A stretch of DNA of 64,000 nucleotides from Anticarsia gemmatalis (lineage: Eukaryota > Arthropoda > Insecta > Lepidoptera > Erebidae): assembly GCF_050436995.1 (NCBI RefSeq), contig NC_134758.1:4030001-4094000 (forward strand), in the 5' to 3' direction. Position 1 is the first letter of the stretch, and every line of letters begins with the position of its first letter. The notes under the pieces were generated by a model. That model ran no database searches. It worked only from the letters and a program-made list of their open reading frames with translations, and was not told the DNA's origin. A program made the translations under genes and the position numbers. Shown here one piece after another: positions 59,198 through 64,000 of this stretch.

Positions 59198-60689
59198 CTT
59201 TATTCGATTTCTAGGTCCGGTAGTAGTTAAATGTTTAAACAAAGTGCGGGTCAATATTTGTTTGCCGCGTTCGTCCACTACTTGATGTGTTTGTTTTACT
59301 TTCGTTCACTTCATACTTCCTGCATTCTTGATTTCTTTGTAAATGTTAATTTTGAAACGAATTTTTGTTTATAAGAACTTTTGATTAGTCATTTTTGATT
59401 GGGCAATTTGTAACTTCAGATACAAAGTTTCTGTTTAAAGGCTCCATGTATGTAACTAAAAGACTAAACAGCAAATTGAGTGTTGTACGAGTATATTTAA
59501 AGAAAGTAGTACAAAATATAAAATGATTCAATAAATTGTAAAAGATATTTAAAGGACAACAGTAAAAATTTTACGATTTTACATTGAAACTGTACCTTTA
59601 TAAAGTTCTCTACATACTTTATTCAGATCGTGCGGAATAAATTTATATTCTTTGAGTTAGCCGACATTTTATTGAAAACTTTCATGTAATGATATAAAGT
59701 ATAATTTTAAATGAACATGTGCCAACGGCGTCGGCGATAAGGCTGTAAAAGTTTTGCAAAACATATGTTTCAATTTACGACGCTATTATGTTTTAAATTA
59801 ACCTACCATAAGATTATTTTATGTTAGAATAGAAGCCAGTTTAAGGAGTAATAATGTCTACAAATTGTCGTTTACAGATCATTTGCAATTAGTCGCAGTT
59901 TTCCAATGGCTTTCATATAAGGGTACGGTCACACACTGTTAACAGGATTACTACTCAGCTAAGTCATTTCTACGGAATACTGGCGAATTACGACCCACAT
60001 TATGTCAATGTTATTAAGTATTATGACTTTCTTTAGACATATAAGTGATGCCTTACCTATTGCCTACCTTAAATTGTTAGTACTTTTGTCAGATTAATGA
60101 AAGTTTGTATTAAAATCCTAAAGTGGTAATACTAAAAACCATGACACCATGACCATATGTCCTCAAATCAGAATTATCTCGATCATTTATATTGGGCTCA
60201 TATTTATTTCTAACTGAATAAGGTGTTGAGAAACTAATATAGCGTGCAAGTATTGGCGTATATTGGCCCAACATGCTCCCACACCTAATTCTAAGGTAGG
60301 AGAAATCGTGAATGATCATCTTCGTGTAGTCAATGTAAGCTTAGTACCTTATATTTTAGCAGTCACGAACACCGAGAGGTTAAGTTATTAGTATATTGGA
60401 GCTTCATGTTTAACGAGCATGACTTTCTATCTGAGTTTGTTTGAACTGCAATTTAGTAAAGGGATGAGATTTGTTCTCATTCATGACGGACTTGCCATGT
60501 AAATGTAGTTTATATGTATTTTGATGAGAAAAAAATAGTAAATTGTTTTTTTTTCTATTCTTCGGGTCAAACTCGTCAATCCGCTACTGCGATTTTTCTA
60601 TTACATGACTAGATTCCGAGACTGTAGAGATACATTTTCTTTTCGATCTTTTTTTTTCACTGTAGACTAGTTGACACTATCTAATCAAT
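59198..60689. other. A+T-rich non-coding stretch
   Basis: No gene or recognised repeat; the 69-codon minus frame at 60110-60319 is judged chance. Confidence 0.5.
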
Positions 60690-60814
60690 AACTTGTACTT
60701 TGAGTAGAGAGTGAATTTACCGTCAGTTGGAAAGGTAGGGCCAAAGAGTGGCCAGGAGTTTCTTGCCAGCTTTTCTGACAAGAAACCCCTGGCCACTCTT
60801 TTTAATCGCCAAAT
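60690..60814 (-). repeat. dispersed repeat with internal inverted duplication (hairpin)
   Basis: Minus strand: ATTTGGCGATTAAAAAGAGT, GGCCAGGGGTTTCTTG, then an inverted copy CAAGAAACTCCTGGCCACTC, then GGCCCTACCTTTCCAACTGA, CGGTAAATTCACTCTC. The two arms (60743-60765 and 60779-60801) match at 22 of 23 bases around a 13-base loop. In the sister copy at 899-1055 the segment is present once, so here it has been duplicated in inverted orientation. Confidence 0.6.
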
Positions 60815-62050
60815 TTCACTATAAATATGACGTCACAAACACAATAAACGATGTCCATTGAATCGCTCGCTTGTGCACTATAAACTTAATACCGCATGTT
60901 AGGCGCGATCTTTTGTGCATTTCACTGGTGGGCGCGCCCCCTCTGATTGGCCAACATCGACCATAATAGGACATACGGATGGGTAATTTGTCTAACTTGT
61001 TGTCCGATACGAATTAAAGTATCGATGACCTGGCGTGTTGTGACGCAATATTTAGAACTTTAGTTAAGTGACTAACTTTTATAAGCATTGTTTAACTATT
61101 TAAAATCCTTTCCATCCATTATTCTATTTTGAGTCTCCCTAATTTTTATTGCCTTTACTATTCTATAAGCCTTCTGTGCATTGTATAATAGAAACTTTGC
61201 AATTGTGTTGTGAGTACTCATAAGTTAGCAACTTTTTAGCTCTGAAAGAAATATCTATAAAAAATACCATTGTCAAAACGACCACTAATAAAATTATTAC
61301 ACACGTTCGTGAAACATCTGGCGTCACGCACTACCAGGCTGTATATTTTAACGAATTGGCCGTGTTCGGTGCGCGTGCGCCGATACCGCACGATAAAACA
61401 ATGTAGGCTGCAAGAAAGTACGCTCTTGTTAGCAGACCTACGCATGTCACACTTTTAGCTATTTTATACATTTTATTGGTACTACAACCTTTTAAGAGTT
61501 CCGTATCGAAAAAGTAAAAACGGAACCTGATTATAGAAGCTACGCCGTCTGTTTGTCACAGGCTGCATCTCATGAACCGTGACAGTCAGGTAGTTAAAAT
61601 TTTCATTGATGATGTATTTCTGATGCCACTTTAACGTAACTTTATACTGTTTGTTTACTTAAATAACTATCTAATGGGTCTCCCATACAACAAACATGGA
61701 ATTTCCGTCTTTACCCATGTTACCCACGTTAGTACCCATAATAAGATCAGACATAACCTAAATTAATTCCGAATTTTATTCACGAAATAATCACTAAAAT
61801 CAGCATAAAAATGCAATTATAACCCAGCATTTATTCAAAGGTTAAATAACTGAGAGTTCAAAACCTGTTGAACACTATTGTCCACATAATTGAGTAAAAC
61901 ATGCCTGACTGCATAAAGGTCTAGGAAGCTATTCAAACGTTTACGAGCGCCTACCAAAGGCTTCAGTGAAGCATGTCTATCACAAAACATTGTGCTACAA
62001 GTTCACGCATAACTTAACACGATTCTATTCAAGTTTAGGTCACTACGTAA
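60815..62050. other. non-coding stretch with a G+C patch
   Basis: At 60895-60960, GCATGTTAGGCGCGATC, GGTGGGCGCGCCCCCTCTGA, TTGGCCAAC form a G+C-rich patch with a GGGCGCGCCC palindrome and a CCAAT-box-like TGATTGGCC. A promoter is conceivable but no transcript start or frame supports it. The overlapping frames at 61236-61458 cover GGTGCGCGTGCGCC and are not recognised. Confidence 0.35.
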
Positions 62051-62423
62051 TATAGTCCGGCAACTAAGCCTTGAGCCTTGACGAGATAGAGGCAAACCAA
62101 AAATTACGCCTTTTTCCCTTAAGTTTAGGCAGAAACCATGCAGAGCATGAGAGGCAGAGAGAGGCAGAGACATTTGGATCATCACTTGGAACATCCTAAA
62201 TGAATTTCCTTATCCTGTTCTCCTTCATACATCTTGTCATACAGGATAGATGCGCAATTTATCTAGATATATATTAATGGCTGTGTTGTTCCAAAATAAT
62301 GTAATTTTATTTTAAACTGGACCAAAGCAACATAAGATTGCGTGATACTGATGTTTTGAATTCTAATGTCTCCGTTATCCGCGAACTAAGCGAACAAGGC
62401 TCTCTACTAAGTTTTAGGACTAT
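62051..62423. mobile_element. MITE family B, long copy
   Basis: Left end TATAGTCCGGCAACTAAGCC, right end CAAGGCTCTCTACTAAGTTT-TAGGACTA. At about 373 bp it is nearly twice the length of the other two copies, so it either keeps more of the parent element or carries an insertion (for example the GAGAGGCAGA duplication at 62149-62169). It contains a chance minus frame of 63 codons. Confidence 0.55.
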
Positions 62424-64000
62424 TGCTTCGACTATTCAATAGTTTAGGTCAACACATAATAGTACCTCGTCAATTCGATAAGGTCATGTTCTACAAAACA
62501 GTCATTTTGCAATACTTGCAGTTAATAGGAATATGGATTCTGTTTTGATATTGTAAACGCCTACTGGTGACCGTGTATGGAATATGAAGCTGGTAGTGGG
62601 ATTCCCAAATGTGTGGTGGTGATCTCAGTGTGAACGAAATTGAATCGTTTAATGGTTTTATGGTACTGTAAAATATCAGTAAATGTCACAATTCAACTTG
62701 AACCTACAGTTTTTATATTTCAAGTGTGCTTTGAAGAAACATATTGGTATAAAAGCAACATTGGATTGGACAGGCAGTTAGTCTTTGTTATGTAAATGTG
62801 TGGTATCTGTGGTATTATGAATTATTATTTTGAAGTTCTGAAACTGAAATATGTTTTTGCAACAGATTTTGATTAAATACGTTTTTAATAGTTACTAGGT
62901 AAATACCAAACTTGTCTTATGCATACACTTAATAAACTCTAATATCGGAATTAGGTACTTAAACTACTACAAAAAACTGCCAGCCTACAAAATGGTGTTA
63001 AACGGCAAAATTACGGTGTTCCCATTGACACGATCTTCTGTGTACCGTGAACAAAACAATAAATGTAAAACTTATGTTTGAATGTGTATTTTTTGCGAGA
63101 ATTTCCCATAATTTACGACGACAATCATGTTGAGTTTGTTTTGATTTGCGTGGATAAGCTAGGGCTACTACTTACTACGTGCTTTGGCACAGAATGTAGC
63201 AAATATAAAGCTTAAACATTAGTTGTGAACTTTCGAAAAGCAACACAATATCTATATTTACTTTCTGGAGCAATACTAAATTACAAGATTAATCACGTCA
63301 TGTTTACCGAAATTTATATACAAACTGTATTACTTATTAAATCTTTATCAATTAGTAACTTATTTTTATCGGTTTGTGGAAAATATTATATTTAAATATG
63401 AAGCAATAAATTATGATTGTTGTTGTTGTTTCATAATCATTTTTATCATTTTTACTTCATGTTTTGTCCCAAGCACTAATTGTTCCGCTTCAACCCGTTT
63501 GTTCCGTCGCCCTAATTTTTATTATAATATCTGCTTCCCAAGGAAAATATTACCTACGCGTTTACACATTCTTGACCATTTTATGTATCAGCCCTACACC
63601 GAACCCATTACCAAGTGTGTCACCAGTCCGACAATTTTCTCCTCTGTGTTATGATTGTGCTAAAATTGTACACTTTTGGTTTCTTGATAATGACTCATAT
63701 TAGTGCTTTCACTGCTCATCTTTATGTCATTGGGCCAATGCTTTGAGGTCAAAATTATATCATTATCGTCCAATTGCGGTGAGTGCTCTATTGTTGACTC
63801 TTTCCTTCGTTTTAAATTCAATAGGGAAACATAGTTTATTTGTGTTTTCTCACGGTAAGAGATTAGTAGAAAACATGTGTATGTACCGATTTGATACTCA
63901 TAAGTCATGAAAGAAAAAAAATTTACAGTTTTCCATTCTTTTGAGATCACAAGCTCTTGTAGAAAAATATCGTAAAGGATTTTAATACTTAAGTTAAAAT
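62424..64000. other. A+T-rich non-coding stretch to the window end
   Basis: Overlapping plus frames at 63376-63654 and 63464-63703 and a minus frame at 63660-63950 are hydrophobic or charged by composition. None has a family signature. Confidence 0.4.

Noticed and set aside
58946..59278. The longest reading frame of the window (110 codons, minus strand)
   Set aside because: It is the antisense of a tRNA-derived SINE; peptides with GNRTHDLP are a known artefact of such elements.
62140..62172. GAGAGGCAGA tandem repeat as a separate satellite
   Set aside because: Only about two units, inside MITE family B; treated as a local duplication.
63376..63703. Two overlapping hydrophobic frames that look like signal peptides
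   Set aside because: T-rich DNA gives hydrophobic peptides by chance; there is no acceptor, donor or cleavage-site pattern to support a secreted protein.
1..64000. CRISPR array, operon, phage or other prokaryotic system
   Set aside because: No regularly spaced direct repeats and no dense long frames; all repeat families are of animal (moth-type) nuclear DNA.
1..64000. Endogenous viral sequence
   Set aside because: No LTR pair and no recognisable polymerase, capsid or envelope-type frame was noticed.

Overview
The window looks like nuclear DNA from a moth or butterfly (Lepidoptera). It is A+T-rich throughout. It carries several dispersed repeats that I recognise, from general knowledge, as typical of lepidopteran genomes: short non-autonomous Helitrons whose ends read TCTATACTAATATTATAAA and GGGTCAGCTAGT, the related 'TAATATTATAAATGCGAAAG' elements, tRNA-headed SINEs with the box-A string TGGCGCAGTGG, and short 3' tails of non-LTR retrotransposons. 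No database search was possible, so the assignment rests on these motifs.

I find no intact protein-coding gene, no true tRNA or rRNA gene and no CRISPR array. The longest uninterrupted reading frames are about 110 codons, and the longest of them is the antisense of a SINE. The best reading is a large intron or a gene-poor intergenic region. Two short stretches have splice-site context and open frames (2875-2914 and 20665-20728) and are offered as candidate exons. Two composite acceptor-donor sites (about 16661 and 47028) resemble recursive-splicing points of long introns.

Layout. 0-5 kb: Helitron and retroelement remnants and a CpG-richer patch at 2.5-2.9 kb. 5.07-5.19 kb: a Harbinger-type MITE with TTA target duplications. 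7.19-8.71 kb: the most striking element, with perfect 28-bp terminal inverted repeats, a 4-bp ATGA duplication, repeated internal CCTAG-AAG motifs and a nested block of Helitron-type insertions. 10-16 kb: a Helitron, and three GCGGCCGC octamers within 3.5 kb. 17-29 kb: two MITE families (called A and B here), a Helitron and SINE remnants. 32.3 kb: a perfect 68-bp palindrome. 35-47 kb: more A and B MITEs and retroelement tails. 50.7 kb: a snap-back MITE with TTA duplications. 51.7-54.4 kb: a cluster of MITE, intact Helitron, two SINEs and a LINE tail. 59 kb: the youngest-looking SINE, with an 18-A tail. 60.7 kb: a dispersed repeat with an internal inverted duplication that forms a hairpin. 62 kb: a third family-B MITE.

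The window therefore records successive waves of small non-autonomous elements. No element in it encodes its own transposase, helicase or reverse transcriptase, so all must have been moved by proteins encoded elsewhere.
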